DNA of 20,166 bases from JAVBNU01 sp031551265 (GCA_031551265.1 JAVBNU010000030.1:1-20166); one strand, 5' to 3'. Shown: positions 1 through 7,076, numbered from the stretch's first letter. Numbers and translations: made by a program. The notes: generated from the sequence alone by a model not told the origin.

Positions 1-2168
1 CTTTTCTCCGTTGCGGCATTAAGAATAAATGCTGTCTCAGACATCTCAACCATAAATGTAGATTGCCCGAGTGACAAGTCATCAACCGCACCGACACGTG
101 TAAATATTTTATCTACCAGCCCGATTTTTGCATAGTCAGCAGGCACGAATGAGCCGATTTGCGCGAGTACAATTATTAGCGCGTTTTGGCGCATGTAGGT
201 CGATTTACCGGCCATGTTTGGTCCTGTCAAAATCATGAATTGGGTACTTGACGCATCTGCCGTGTTCGCACAAAGTTTCAAATCATTAGCTACATATTGC
301 CCCATTGGTAATAATCGTTCGACAACAGCGTGTCTGCCGTTTTTAATATCGAAATCATAGCCGTCAGTGACTTCCGGCTTAACATAATTAGCCTCAACAG
401 CTATGCTTGCAAACGAAATTAAAACATCGATAGTCGAAATAGCTTGCGCAATAATTCTTATCGACTCGACAAACTCTTTTACGTACTCACGAAGGTCTGT
501 AAACATCTTGTACTCAAGCTCTGTCAATTTTGACGAAGCAGACAGAACTTCATCTTCGTGTTTTTTGAGTTCCTCAGTAATATAACGTTCGCCGCTTGTG
601 AGTGTTTGACGGCGTACATAATGTTCAGGCACCATATCTTTATTAGAATTAGAAACTTCGATAAAATATCCGAATGTACGACTAAAACCAACTTTCAGGA
701 ATTTCATGCCGGTTTTTTCACGTTCATCAATTTCAAATTTTTTCAGCCACTCTTGCCCACCGCAGAGTAAATCTTTGTAGTGGTCAAGCTCCGGGCTGAC
801 ACCTGTTTTGATAATTCCACCATCTTTTATGGCAAGAGGTGGATTTTCTTCGATAGTTTTGTCAATTATATCGACTAAATCAGTGACAGCAGGCATATCA
901 AAGGCTTCTTTATTAATATAATCAGATTTAAAATTTTTCAAAATTTCTTTAAATTCAGGTAAATACGTCAAACTGTTTTTCAGCGCAATCAAATCACGAG
1001 GATTAGCGCTATTATTACTAACCTTTGTTGATAGTCGTTCAATATCATATATTTTTCCTAGCAACCCAACTAACTGCAAACGTGCGTCAGAATTTTGCAT
1101 AAATTCTTCGACAGTATTGTGTCGTTTACGAATTTCCAGACAATTTTTGAGTGGTTGCGTAATCCATTTTTTGAGCATACGCTCACCCATGTTGGTTTTG
1201 GTACGATTGATTGCCCAGAATAGACTTCCTGCTTTAGCTTTATCTTTTGATGTTTCTAACAACTCAAGATTACGACGTGTATTGGTATCCATAGCCAAAA
1301 ACTCTGATAAATCATACATCTCGAGTGAATTGAATTTCGGCAAATTATCTTTTTGTGTCTCAATTATGTACTCTAAAATCACGCCTACAGCTATGATACC
1401 AGCCGGGCACTTATCCGCAGCGAATGATGAGAGTGAATTAACATTAAAAACTTTTTTAATATAAAACTCAGCCTTTGTCTCATCAAAAGAAGAGTACGCA
1501 ATTTTCGTACAGTTATAATTACAAACTATGTCGTCAGGCAAATCGATTTTTTGTTCAGGAACAACTTGAAAAGGCAAGACTTTTTGTGAAACGGTGGGCG
1601 ACAAAATTTCAGCAGGTTTAATACGCGCAAGCTCAGCCAATGTTTGGGTTAAATTTGCCTGAGTGAATTTAAATTCACCTGTAGAAATGTCAGTATACGC
1701 AAGTCCGTATAAATCTTTATTTTTATCACGATACACAGACACAAGATAATTATTGGTGCCTGATTGTAGCAAAGTATTATCCGTGATAGTACCTGCAGTT
1801 ATAACTTTTGTTACTTCACGACGAAATAGCCCTTTTGTTGAGCCGGGAGAATCCAACTGGTCACAAATTGCAGTCTTAAAACCTTTTTCAATTAATTTAA
1901 CAAGATAATTTTCAAGCGCTTTTGCAGGCACGCCTGCAAGAGGGATTTTTCCTGCCTGACCACCATCGCGAGCAGTTAGAGTTATTTCCAATTCACGAGA
2001 AAGCAAAACTGCGTCCTCAAAAAATGTTTCGTAAAAATCACCCATACGATAAAGCAAAACAGCGTCCTGATATTTACGTTTAATTTCAAGATACTGGCGT
2101 ATCATGGGGGTTGCATCATCCAAATTCACATCAGCAGAGCGTATACAATTAATGTCTTTGTTATCCAT
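1..2168 (-). CDS. mutS: DNA mismatch repair protein MutS, partial (C-terminus beyond window)
   Basis: MutS recognises mismatches and small loops in new DNA and starts methyl-independent or MutL-dependent repair in the cytoplasm. I translated this frame by hand from an ATG at 2168; 722 codons are open to the left edge. The N-terminus has the mismatch-wedge motif GDFYE (F45 and E47 are the Phe-x-Glu pair). The middle carries the connector, lever and clamp regions. The Walker A motif GPNMAGKST is at residues 649-657 (bases 198-224). Walker B, the signature helix and the C-terminal dimer helix lie outside the window, so roughly 130-170 residues are missing. A GGAAGGA ribosome site sits 4 bases before the ATG. 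It is divergent from the next gene with 70 bases between them. No frameshift or lost motif was seen in the part present. MutS1 rather than MutS2 is supported by the intact mismatch-recognition domain. Confidence 0.96.
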   Translation of the reverse strand, partial: MDNKDINCIRSADVNLDDATPMIRQYLEIKRKYQDAVLLYRMGDFYETFFEDAVLLSRELEITLTARDGGQAGKIPLAGVPAKALENYLVKLIEKGFKTAICDQLDSPGSTKGLFRREVTKVITAGTITDNTLLQSGTNNYLVSVYRDKNKDLYGLAYTDISTGEFKFTQANLTQTLAELARIKPAEILSPTVSQKVLPFQVVPEQKIDLPDDIVCNYNCTKIAYSSFDETKAEFYIKKVFNVNSLSSFAADKCPAGIIAVGVILEYIIETQKDNLPKFNSLEMYDLSEFLAMDTNTRRNLELLETSKDKAKAGSLFWAINRTKTNMGERMLKKWITQPLKNCLEIRKRHNTVEEFMQNSDARLQLVGLLGKIYDIERLSTKVSNNSANPRDLIALKNSLTYLPEFKEILKNFKSDYINKEAFDMPAVTDLVDIIDKTIEENPPLAIKDGGIIKTGVSPELDHYKDLLCGGQEWLKKFEIDEREKTGMKFLKVGFSRTFGYFIEVSNSNKDMVPEHYVRRQTLTSGERYITEELKKHEDEVLSASSKLTELEYKMFTDLREYVKEFVESIRIIAQAISTIDVLISFASIAVEANYVKPEVTDGYDFDIKNGRHAVVERLLPMGQYVANDLKLCANTADASSTQFMILTGPNMAGKSTYMRQNALIIVLAQIGSFVPADYAKIGLVDKIFTRVGAVDDLSLGQSTFMVEMSETAFILNAATEK

Positions 2169-2199
2169 TGCGTCCTTCCAATTATTCTATTTTTAATTT

Positions 2200-2205
2200 A
2201 TTATA
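2200..2205 (-). promoter_or_regulatory. Putative -10 box of mutS
   Basis: Read on the minus strand this is a perfect TATAAT, about 32 bases upstream of the mutS ATG, giving a leader of roughly 25 bases. The -35 is weak (TTTTGT at an 18-base spacing). On the plus strand an overlapping TATAAA at 2202-2207 could serve the divergent gene at 2239, so the two promoters may share this core. Confidence 0.45.
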
Positions 2206-2238
2206 AAGACTGCGCATTTTCAAACAAAAGGTTACAGA

Positions 2239-2847
2239 ATGTTCGGATGTATTAAGAGAATTATACAAACAGCAATAGTTATTTTCGCCATAATCGGCTT
2301 TGTATCAATAGGTGGGGTGGATTTTGTAAAAAAATATTACACTCAATACGTTGAACACAAGCAAGAGCAGGAATCAAAGATAAAATCAATATATGGTGAA
2401 AAGATTTCGGCACTCGGCAGCAAATATGAATTTGTTAAAAGTACTAATTTCATGGGCTATGACATTGCTTTAGCTGAATATAAAGACTCAGGGCAAAAGC
2501 TTGCAATACTTGAGTCTGATACACAAAAATTGTTGACAGAAGATGATTTGAAAAACGGAAAAATCCAAGAAAAACTCGAAATTGCAACAAAACTTTTGAA
2601 AAAACAGCACATTAGGTTCAGCAATCTTAAATTACTGGACGACGGCAAAGTTCATACCCTAGCAAATGGTATAAGCTACGTTAAATTTGAGGCGAAAGTA
2701 GAGAGCTTACCATTCGAGAAAGTCAAAGGCTCAGTCGGTGCTTACAAAGATGAAAACGGTAAAAACAAAATATTAATAGGCATGAATGACTCAGAAAACT
2801 ACTCGCAAAAAGTCACCGATGAGTATTTTGGAAAAATAATTAAATAA
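2239..2847 (+). CDS. Unknown protein with one N-terminal membrane anchor
   Basis: I do not recognise this 202-residue protein. Residues 7-28 are a hydrophobic segment (IIQTAIVIFAIIGFVSIGG) preceded by a lysine and an arginine, which suggests a membrane anchor or uncleaved signal with the rest outside the cytoplasm. The remainder is lysine- and glutamate-rich and contains no cysteine. A central helix-prone part (residues 75-125) is followed by a segment likely to be beta-rich (residues 130-185). It is divergent from mutS. An AAAGG ribosome site lies 6 bases before the ATG. Codon use and base composition resemble the neighbours, so this is likely a native gene. It may be a lineage-specific envelope protein, but no function can be assigned. 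Confidence 0.8.
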   Translation: MFGCIKRIIQTAIVIFAIIGFVSIGGVDFVKKYYTQYVEHKQEQESKIKSIYGEKISALGSKYEFVKSTNFMGYDIALAEYKDSGQKLAILESDTQKLLTEDDLKNGKIQEKLEIATKLLKKQHIRFSNLKLLDDGKVHTLANGISYVKFEAKVESLPFEKVKGSVGAYKDENGKNKILIGMNDSENYSQKVTDEYFGKIIK

Positions 2848-3051
2848 TTTACTCATGCTGCCCCGGACACTGGTCATTGCGCAGAGCCCTGTAACGTTAA
2901 TGCACGGGCTCTCAGGACTATGAGATACCGCATACTAACACTTAATGTAAATTCAATATTTTGCGCTGCGGTACGGCAATATGTGTTAAAAATCTATGCT
3001 AAAACTTGTATCTAGTTACCTTAAATAATTTTTGGGGTATAATAAATCATT
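2848..3051. other. Intergenic stretch with foldable inverted repeats upstream of ffh
   Basis: This 204-base gap contains nested complementary arms. AGAGCCC (2883-2889) pairs with GGGCTCT (2906-2912), TACCGCA (2926-2932) with TGCGGTA (2967-2973), and an outer ATTGC (2876-2880) with GCAAT (2976-2980). Together they form a possible three-way junction of about 105 bases. It is richer in G+C than its surroundings. An alternative pairing TAACAC/GTGTTA (2936-2941 with 2983-2988) competes with it. The string GTCATTGCG at 2874-2882, allowing one mismatch from the usual form, recalls the palindromic repeat at 5678-5757. It may be a decayed repeat or a small RNA. I looked for the conserved SRP RNA tip here, because ffh follows, and did not find it. 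Confidence 0.4.
3038..3043 (+). promoter_or_regulatory. Putative -10 box of ffh, predicting an almost leaderless mRNA
   Basis: A perfect TATAAT ends only 8 bases before the ffh ATG, so transcription would start at about 3050. The -35 at a 17-base spacing (GTTACC) is poor. There is no Shine-Dalgarno sequence at a proper distance; the only G-run (3034-3037) lies upstream of the -10. Confidence 0.5.
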
Positions 3052-4416
3052 ATGTTTGAAAGTCTATCAGATAAATTACAGGATATTATAAGAAGAACAT
3101 CCGGCAACGCAGAACTGACCGAAGATAACATGGGCGAGGCGCTGCGAGAGATTCGCCGTGCATTGTTAGAAGCCGATGTTAGTTTGATTGTCGTTAAATC
3201 TTTTATTTCTTCAATTCGCGACCGCGCTGAAGGTGAGGCTGTATTAAAAGGAGTTAATCCCCAACAACAGCTTGTAAAAATTGTCCATGACGAACTCACA
3301 AAGTTACTTGGTTCTCACAATGAGCCACTAAACCTCACAGGACACCCTAATATAATTATGATGCTGGGTTTGCAAGGTTCAGGTAAAACAACATCAAGCG
3401 CAAAATTAGCAGTTAAACTAAAAAAAGAAGGTAGAAACCCGCTCTTAGTCGCATGCGACATATATCGTCCCGCTGCGATTACGCAGTTGAAAACTCTCGG
3501 CAAACAAACTGGTACCGAAGTTTTTTCGATAGATAACTGCAACGATATTAATACTATTGCGACTCAAGCCATACAATACGCAAAAGACAATGGCTACAAC
3601 ACGTTGATACTTGATACAGCCGGTCGTTTGCAGATTGATACGGACATGATGGCTGAGTTATTGATACTCGACAGACTTTTTGCTCCACAAGAAAAACTTT
3701 TGGTAATTGATGCAATGACAGGTCAAGAAGCCGTTAACGTTGCCGCCAATTTCAATGAACAACTCAACATCACAGGTCTTGTACTCACAAAATTAGACGG
3801 TGACGCTCGTGGTGGTGCAGCATTGAGCATTGTACACTGTGTACAAAAACCCATAAAACTAACAGGTACCGGCGAAAAGTTAAACGCGCTTGAAAATTTC
3901 TACCCTGAGAGAATGGCTACAAGAATTCTTGGTATGGGAGACATCGTATCACTTGTTGAAAAAGCAAAAGAAGTCATTGATGAAAACGAGGCAAAAGAAC
4001 TTGAGCAGAAAATGAAAAAAGCCGAGTTTACGTTCGATGATTTTCTTAAACTTCAAAAACAAATGAAAATGCTTGGAGGAATTGGCAGCCTAATGTCAAT
4101 GCTCCCTAACTTGGGAATCAAAAAAGACGATCAGGATATGATTTCACATTTTGGTGAAAAACAACTAAAACGTATCGAAACAGCCATCAATAGCATGACA
4201 AAAGAAGAGAGAGCCAACCCAGAGTTGTTAAGTTCAGGCCGCAAAAAAAGAATAGCCGAAGGAAGCGGTATACCACTGCAGGAGATTAATACTTTTATCA
4301 CTCAATTTGAGCAAATGCGAAAAATGATGAAAGGAATGTCACAAATGCAAGATCAAATGAAAAAAGGTAAATTAAAAATGCCAAAAGGCATGGGACCCGG
4401 TTTCCCGTTTAAATAA
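3052..4416 (+). CDS. ffh: Signal recognition particle protein Ffh (SRP54 GTPase)
   Basis: Ffh binds SRP RNA and signal sequences on nascent chains and, with FtsY, delivers ribosomes to the SecYEG/YidC membrane machinery. The 454 residues match the usual length. The N domain (1-95) is followed by the GTPase: G1 GLQGSGKT at 106-113, the CDIYRPAA insertion-box start at 135-142, DTAGR at 188-192, TKLDG at 246-250 and GTGEK at 272-276. The M domain (about 300-454) contains the RNA-binding segment GSGIPLQEINTFITQFEQM and ends in a methionine-rich tail (MRKMMKGMSQMQ and on). All key GTPase residues are present. The start codon has no ribosome site and a TATAAT just upstream, so initiation may be leaderless. 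The next gene follows after 30 bases with no terminator, so the two are probably co-transcribed. The rpsP gene that often follows ffh is absent. Confidence 0.98.
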   Translation: MFESLSDKLQDIIRRTSGNAELTEDNMGEALREIRRALLEADVSLIVVKSFISSIRDRAEGEAVLKGVNPQQQLVKIVHDELTKLLGSHNEPLNLTGHPNIIMMLGLQGSGKTTSSAKLAVKLKKEGRNPLLVACDIYRPAAITQLKTLGKQTGTEVFSIDNCNDINTIATQAIQYAKDNGYNTLILDTAGRLQIDTDMMAELLILDRLFAPQEKLLVIDAMTGQEAVNVAANFNEQLNITGLVLTKLDGDARGGAALSIVHCVQKPIKLTGTGEKLNALENFYPERMATRILGMGDIVSLVEKAKEVIDENEAKELEQKMKKAEFTFDDFLKLQKQMKMLGGIGSLMSMLPNLGIKKDDQDMISHFGEKQLKRIETAINSMTKEERANPELLSSGRKKRIAEGSGIPLQEINTFITQFEQMRKMMKGMSQMQDQMKKGKLKMPKGMGPGFPFK

Positions 4417-4446
4417 TATAAATTAACATATACAAGGAGGTAAAGT

Positions 4447-5091
4447 ATGAATGTAGAGCGCGTTAGTATACAACGCCTTAATCAACTCAAAAAAAGTGCG
4501 GCAGTAGAAACGATTGCAAGAAAATTTAAGACCAAATATAAGTTTCATGAGTCAAAAGCAGAAGCACTAGAAGGTTTTTCACCAAGCTACCAAATCATAA
4601 AGAAGTGGCTTCAACCAAGCTTAAATGATTGGACGCCGGACAAAAAACTGCTTGCTGCTATAGAAGAAGAAAGAGTACAAAAAGTTGGCCAAGGCTGGCA
4701 AGTGATAAAAAAATGGCTGCACAAAGATGCTAAAACTAAACAAATTCATTCTGCCACTGAATATACTGACGCAAATACTATACTCACAAAAGTAAACACA
4801 GGCAATATATCCGATAGAGATACTATCATATTCAAAGATGGCAGACGAATGGAGGCAACGCAGTACTACGGACATCATGACAGAGAAGACGTGGTAACGA
4901 GACAATTTAACTCTGATGGACTTCTTACGCAGATTATACGCAAATCGGGCATGTATGACTACACTATGCTTGCCAGAGCAAAGCCTGACGAAAAATTTGT
5001 CAAAATTGCTGAAATGCACGGCGACAAAGGCAATATGACTCGGGAACAAATATTTGCGGCTGTTGACGCCACACATATCTTTGAAGTTTAA
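4447..5091 (+). CDS. Unknown cytoplasmic protein with an internal WL-motif duplication
   Basis: I do not recognise this 214-residue protein. It has no signal peptide or membrane segment and is basic in its first half. Two copies of a short motif stand about 35 residues apart: YQIIKKWLQPS (about 48-58) and WQVIKKWLHKD (about 83-93). This suggests a duplicated helical unit. The second half (120-214) is likely mixed alpha/beta with many charged residues and includes the segment DTIIFKDGRRMEATQYY. A near-consensus AAGGAGGT at 4434-4441, 5 bases before the ATG, is one of the strongest ribosome sites in the window and fixes the start. It lies 30 bases after ffh, probably in the same transcript. Function is unknown; co-transcription with ffh is too weak a reason to link it to secretion. 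Confidence 0.8.
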   Translation: MNVERVSIQRLNQLKKSAAVETIARKFKTKYKFHESKAEALEGFSPSYQIIKKWLQPSLNDWTPDKKLLAAIEEERVQKVGQGWQVIKKWLHKDAKTKQIHSATEYTDANTILTKVNTGNISDRDTIIFKDGRRMEATQYYGHHDREDVVTRQFNSDGLLTQIIRKSGMYDYTMLARAKPDEKFVKIAEMHGDKGNMTREQIFAAVDATHIFEV

Positions 5092-5194
5092 GAATTGTAA
5101 CAAAAATGAAAAAATCGTGTCTTTTTGTTAAAGTCTAATTAAACTTATGCCGATATGGAATATATCAAGTGATATACACAAGGAGAAATTAAAA

Positions 5195-5578
5195 ATGCCA
5201 AATAACGTAAACTCATCCTCGTACAATTTTAAAACTAACGTCAACCCTGACGCGAATAAAAACAGAGAAGAAGTTGCGGGAAAAGAAGACAAAGAAGTAA
5301 AACAACAAACAGTCAACAATCAGACACTTGTAGACCAAAATGAAGCGTTGGATTATTTGGCACAGCTTGGCAATATGAATATGGTAATGCAAAAAGGACG
5401 TAACTCGGTTGACCCTTCGAAATTCTTATCAGCTGATCGAATTGCTGACATTGAAGCATCTATGGCTTTATTTGAAGATATGCACGACCGTGTCCTCAAT
5501 AGTATAGAAAGTGAGTTTGGCAATATGAACTTGTCAGAACGAGCTAAACAAGAATTAGCTTGGAAGCTTTTAGCATAA
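5195..5578 (+). CDS. Unknown small acidic protein with disordered N-terminus
   Basis: The protein has 127 residues when started at the ATG at 5195, chosen because AAGGAG (5180-5185) lies 9 bases before it. An upstream in-frame ATG at 5147 has no ribosome site and would add 16 residues. Residues 1-45 are rich in N, K, E, D and Q and are probably disordered. Residues 50-127 are probably helical (ALDYLAQLGNMNMVMQ, then DRIADIEASMALFEDMHDRV). No signal peptide, cysteine or known motif is visible. It follows the 4447 gene by 103 bases and ends just before a clear terminator, so it closes this plus-strand run. Base use is like its neighbours. It is unrecognised; the layout of a disordered head and helical tail would suit a small adaptor or chaperone, but that is only a guess. 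Confidence 0.75.
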   Translation: MPNNVNSSSYNFKTNVNPDANKNREEVAGKEDKEVKQQTVNNQTLVDQNEALDYLAQLGNMNMVMQKGRNSVDPSKFLSADRIADIEASMALFEDMHDRVLNSIESEFGNMNLSERAKQELAWKLLA

Positions 5579-5607
5579 GCTAAACGATTTTTATTACCAC
5601 ATAAACC

Positions 5608-5640
5608 ACCTCAAATTAAGTAAGATTTGAGGTTTTTTAT
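5608..5640 (+). terminator. Rho-independent terminator closing the ffh run
   Basis: The stem CCTCAAAT (5609-5616) pairs with ATTTGAGG (5625-5632) across an 8-base loop and is followed at once by six T. It lies 30 bases after the stop of the 127-residue gene. Confidence 0.9.
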
Positions 5641-5677
5641 TTGAATAATGCAGCCTGTACAGCACAATTCTCTCAAG

Positions 5678-5757
5678 TCATTGCGAACGAAGTGAAGCAA
5701 TCTAGAAAACCTAGAACTGGATTGCCACGTCGAACCTACGGTTCTCCTCGCAATGGC
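5678..5757. repeat. Dispersed palindromic repeat, CATTGCGA type
   Basis: The ends CATTGCGA (5679-5686) and TCGCAATG (5748-5755) are exact inverse complements. Inside are smaller hairpins ATTGC/GCAAT near the left end and GAACC-TAC-GGTTC (about 5733-5743). Intergenic elements of the form TCATTGCGA...GAAGCAAT...TCGCAATG are very common in unrelated bacteria, so I read this as a MITE-like or REP-like element. A degenerate relative seems to lie at 15054-15115. Confidence 0.75.
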
Positions 5758-5786
5758 AATAAAAAGAGAGCCTCCCTAGCTCTCTT
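5757..5786 (-). terminator. Minus-strand terminator downstream of the tRNA pseudogene
   Basis: AAGAGAGC (5764-5771) pairs with GCTCTCTT (5779-5786) over a 7-base loop. Read on the minus strand, the stem runs into TTTTT. It lies just past the 3' end of the broken tRNA copy, as expected if that copy was once a working gene with its own terminator. Confidence 0.6.
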
Positions 5787-5792
5787 GAAATT

Positions 5793-5916
5793 TGGGCCAT
5801 CTTGGACTCGACTGAGTATCCGTTAGGATGCGATTTAGATTAAGACCTCACCTTATCAGGCCTCTCGTAAAATGATACTCAATCATTTTACTCGGCACAG
5901 TGCTCTAGCCACCTGA
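5793..5916 (-). pseudogene. tRNA-Ile pseudogene split by two hairpin-bearing insertions
   Basis: Three blocks of the intact tRNA-Ile at 6016-6089 recur here in the same order and strand. They are the 3' end from the T-loop to the discriminator (5793-5811), the variable loop and anticodon arm (5844-5860, one C missing) and the D-arm (5902-5916). A 32-base insertion (5812-5843) breaks the T-loop. About 40 bases (5861-5901) sit between anticodon and D arms. The 5' acceptor strand is lost. The second insertion holds a perfect hairpin, GTAAAATGA (5867-5875) with TCATTTTAC (5883-5891). TGAGTATC (5813-5820) in the first insertion is the exact inverse complement of GATACTCA (5874-5881) in the second. 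No cloverleaf can form, so it cannot act as a tRNA. Confidence 0.8.
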
Positions 5917-5975
5917 AAAGTTGTCTTGAACTAGCACCCCCTAACAAAAAATCCGTACTTCAACTCTAAAATAAT

Positions 5976-6017
5976 CAAATGAAAAAGACTAGGTATTTAC
6001 CTAGTCTTTTTCATTTG
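5976..6017 (-). terminator. Perfect 20-bp inverted repeat acting as tRNA-Ile terminator
   Basis: Two 20-base arms (5976-5995 and 5998-6017) are exact inverse complements with a 2-base centre. The core GACTAGG...CCTAGTC is flanked by A5/T5 runs, so it can end transcription in either direction. It overlaps the last two bases of tRNA-Ile on the minus strand and is the likely terminator of that gene. Confidence 0.75.
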
Positions 6018-6089
6018 GGCCATCTTGGACTCGAACCAAGGACCTCACCCTTATCAGGGGTGCGCTCTAGCCACCTGAGCTAATAGCCC
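6016..6089 (-). tRNA. tRNA-Ile, anticodon GAT
   Basis: Read on the minus strand, 74 bases fold into a normal cloverleaf. The acceptor GGGCTAT pairs with ATGGCCC (one G-U), the D-arm is AGCTCAGGTGGCTAGAGC, the anticodon stem-loop is CCCCTGATAAGGGT with anticodon GAT, and the T-arm is CTTGG-TTCGAGT-CCAAG. A73 is the discriminator. CCA is not encoded. It decodes AUC and AUU. A possible -35 (TTGATT) lies upstream, but the -10 is not clear. No rRNA genes are adjacent, although tRNA-Ile(GAT) often sits in rRNA spacers. Confidence 0.97.
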
Positions 6090-6156
6090 TCATCTCTATA
6101 CATATAGATATCACAGACATTTTTTTAAATCAAGTTAATTTTTCTGTTTTTTGCCA

Positions 6157-6188
6157 AAGAAAAAAGAATGTAGTATTCCTACATTCTT
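6157..6188 (-). terminator. Terminator of the trypsin-like protease gene
   Basis: AAGAATGTAG (6164-6173) and CTACATTCTT (6179-6188) form a 10-bp stem with a 5-base loop. Read on the minus strand it is followed by a run of T. It lies 22 bases after the protease stop codon. Confidence 0.85.
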
Positions 6189-6209
6189 CAAATAATGGAA
6201 TATGAAATT

Positions 6210-6896
6210 TTATTTTGACGCTGTCCTGATAAGCGGCTTAGCTTCGTTAATCGGCACTGCGAATCCTATACCTATGTTTGATTTATTATTATCAGGGTTA
6301 TAGATAGACTGGCTGATACCGATAACTTCACCATTGGTGTTTAACAACGGCCCACCTGAGCTGCCCGGGTTGATTGCAGCGTCAGTTTGAATTTTATTCC
6401 TCTCATAGTCGATACGCGACACAATACCTGTAGTTAAAGTCCCGTTAAAGCCAAACGGATTACCGATTGCGAGAACTTTTTGTCCTACTTTAATTTTTTC
6501 TGAGTCGCCAAGCTTAATTTCCTTTAGCGGCACTTTCGGTTCAATTTTAAGCAACGCTAAATCTTTATTGTCTCCTAAAATAGACAAAACTTTTGCGCGA
6601 TATGTTTGCCCGCCTGAAACAGTAACATCAATTTCTTTGCAGCCACTGATTACATGCGAACTTGTTAAAATGACCCCTTTAGCGTCAATAACACAGCCTG
6701 TACCGCTTGACACGCCGTCAGGCACGTTACCCTCGACTGCTACGATTGATGGTGAAATTCGCTCATATACAGTCACGTTAACCATTTCATCGTTTGAGAG
6801 CGGGTCAGATTTAACCTGAGCTTCTCCCGGAACCATAATCATTAATATAGCTAAGACCATTATAGTTATAAATTTTTTAAACATTCTTTCCCTCAT
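6210..6896 (-). CDS. Secreted trypsin-like serine protease (HtrA/DegP-type, no PDZ domain)
   Basis: The 228-residue protein (start ATG at 6896) is a chymotrypsin-fold protease of the HtrA/S1C type, probably working in the periplasm on damaged proteins. Residues 7-26 form a signal peptide (KKFITIMVLAILMIMVPGEA). The triad is visible: H81 in LTSSHV, D112 in DNKDLALLKI and S180 in GSSGGPL, where the usual GNSGGPL has Ser for Asn. NPFGF and TDAAINPG are typical HtrA strings. The protein ends right after the protease domain, so the PDZ domain of DegP/DegS is missing. An in-frame GTG at 6953 would put about 20 odd residues before the signal peptide. ATG 6896 and ATG 6884 both have GAGG sites at 6-7 bases. 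It is a single gene, with a terminator downstream and the divergent NfeD gene upstream. Confidence 0.9.
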   Translation of the reverse strand: MRERMFKKFITIMVLAILMIMVPGEAQVKSDPLSNDEMVNVTVYERISPSIVAVEGNVPDGVSSGTGCVIDAKGVILTSSHVISGCKEIDVTVSGGQTYRAKVLSILGDNKDLALLKIEPKVPLKEIKLGDSEKIKVGQKVLAIGNPFGFNGTLTTGIVSRIDYERNKIQTDAAINPGSSGGPLLNTNGEVIGISQSIYNPDNNKSNIGIGFAVPINEAKPLIRTASK

Positions 6897-7021
6897 GCCT
6901 TTCCCTCGTACATTTTGATTAAAACATTTTTTAAAACTTTCCACTATTGCCACATGTGTAGACAGCTGTACAATTCAAAATGACGCACAAATTTACATCA
7001 CAACTAAAAGCCCTATTTATC

Positions 7022-7050
7022 TTGTAATTGAGGTACTTCAATGATATAAT
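7022..7050 (+). promoter_or_regulatory. Sigma-70-type promoter of the NfeD-SPFH operon
   Basis: TTGTAA (7022-7027), a 17-base spacer and TATAAT (7045-7050), with an extended -10 TG at 7042-7043. The start point would be near 7057, giving a leader of about 20 bases that includes the AAAAGGAG ribosome site. Confidence 0.75.
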
Positions 7051-7076
7051 CAGCTAACACACAAAAGGAGATTACA

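Larger units (their letters stand above)
5579..6209. other. Protein-gene-free stretch holding repeats, a broken tRNA and an intact tRNA
   Basis: No credible protein gene lies here. In order it holds the plus-strand terminator, a palindromic repeat, a minus-strand terminator, a tRNA-Ile pseudogene, a perfect palindrome, intact tRNA-Ile(GAT) and the terminator of the minus-strand protease gene. I see nothing in 5917-5975. The only candidate signal in 6090-6156 is a possible tRNA -35 (TTGATT on the minus strand). Confidence 0.7.

Noticed and set aside
1117..1464. A 115-codon plus-strand frame opposite mutS
   Set aside because: It is a shadow of mutS, with no ribosome site and no family pattern.
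2848..2990. SRP RNA gene next to ffh
   Set aside because: The conserved tip (GGUC..GGAA..GCAGC type) is absent; on the minus strand GTCCGG is followed directly by GGCAGC with the GGAAGG part missing.
5094..5135. Terminator between the 4447 and 5195 genes (AACAAAAA / TTTTTGTT)
   Set aside because: The stem is purely A/T with a 15-base loop and no T-run after it, so it is too weak.
5641..5826. A 61-codon plus-strand frame across the repeat and tRNA pseudogene
   Set aside because: It is a read-through of the CATTGCGA-type repeat (VIANEVKQS...LPRR) and of tRNA pseudogene sequence, starts at TTG and has no ribosome site.
6897..6953. GTG start at 6953 for the protease
   Set aside because: It would place 19 residues before a normal signal peptide; ATG 6896 has a proper ribosome site.
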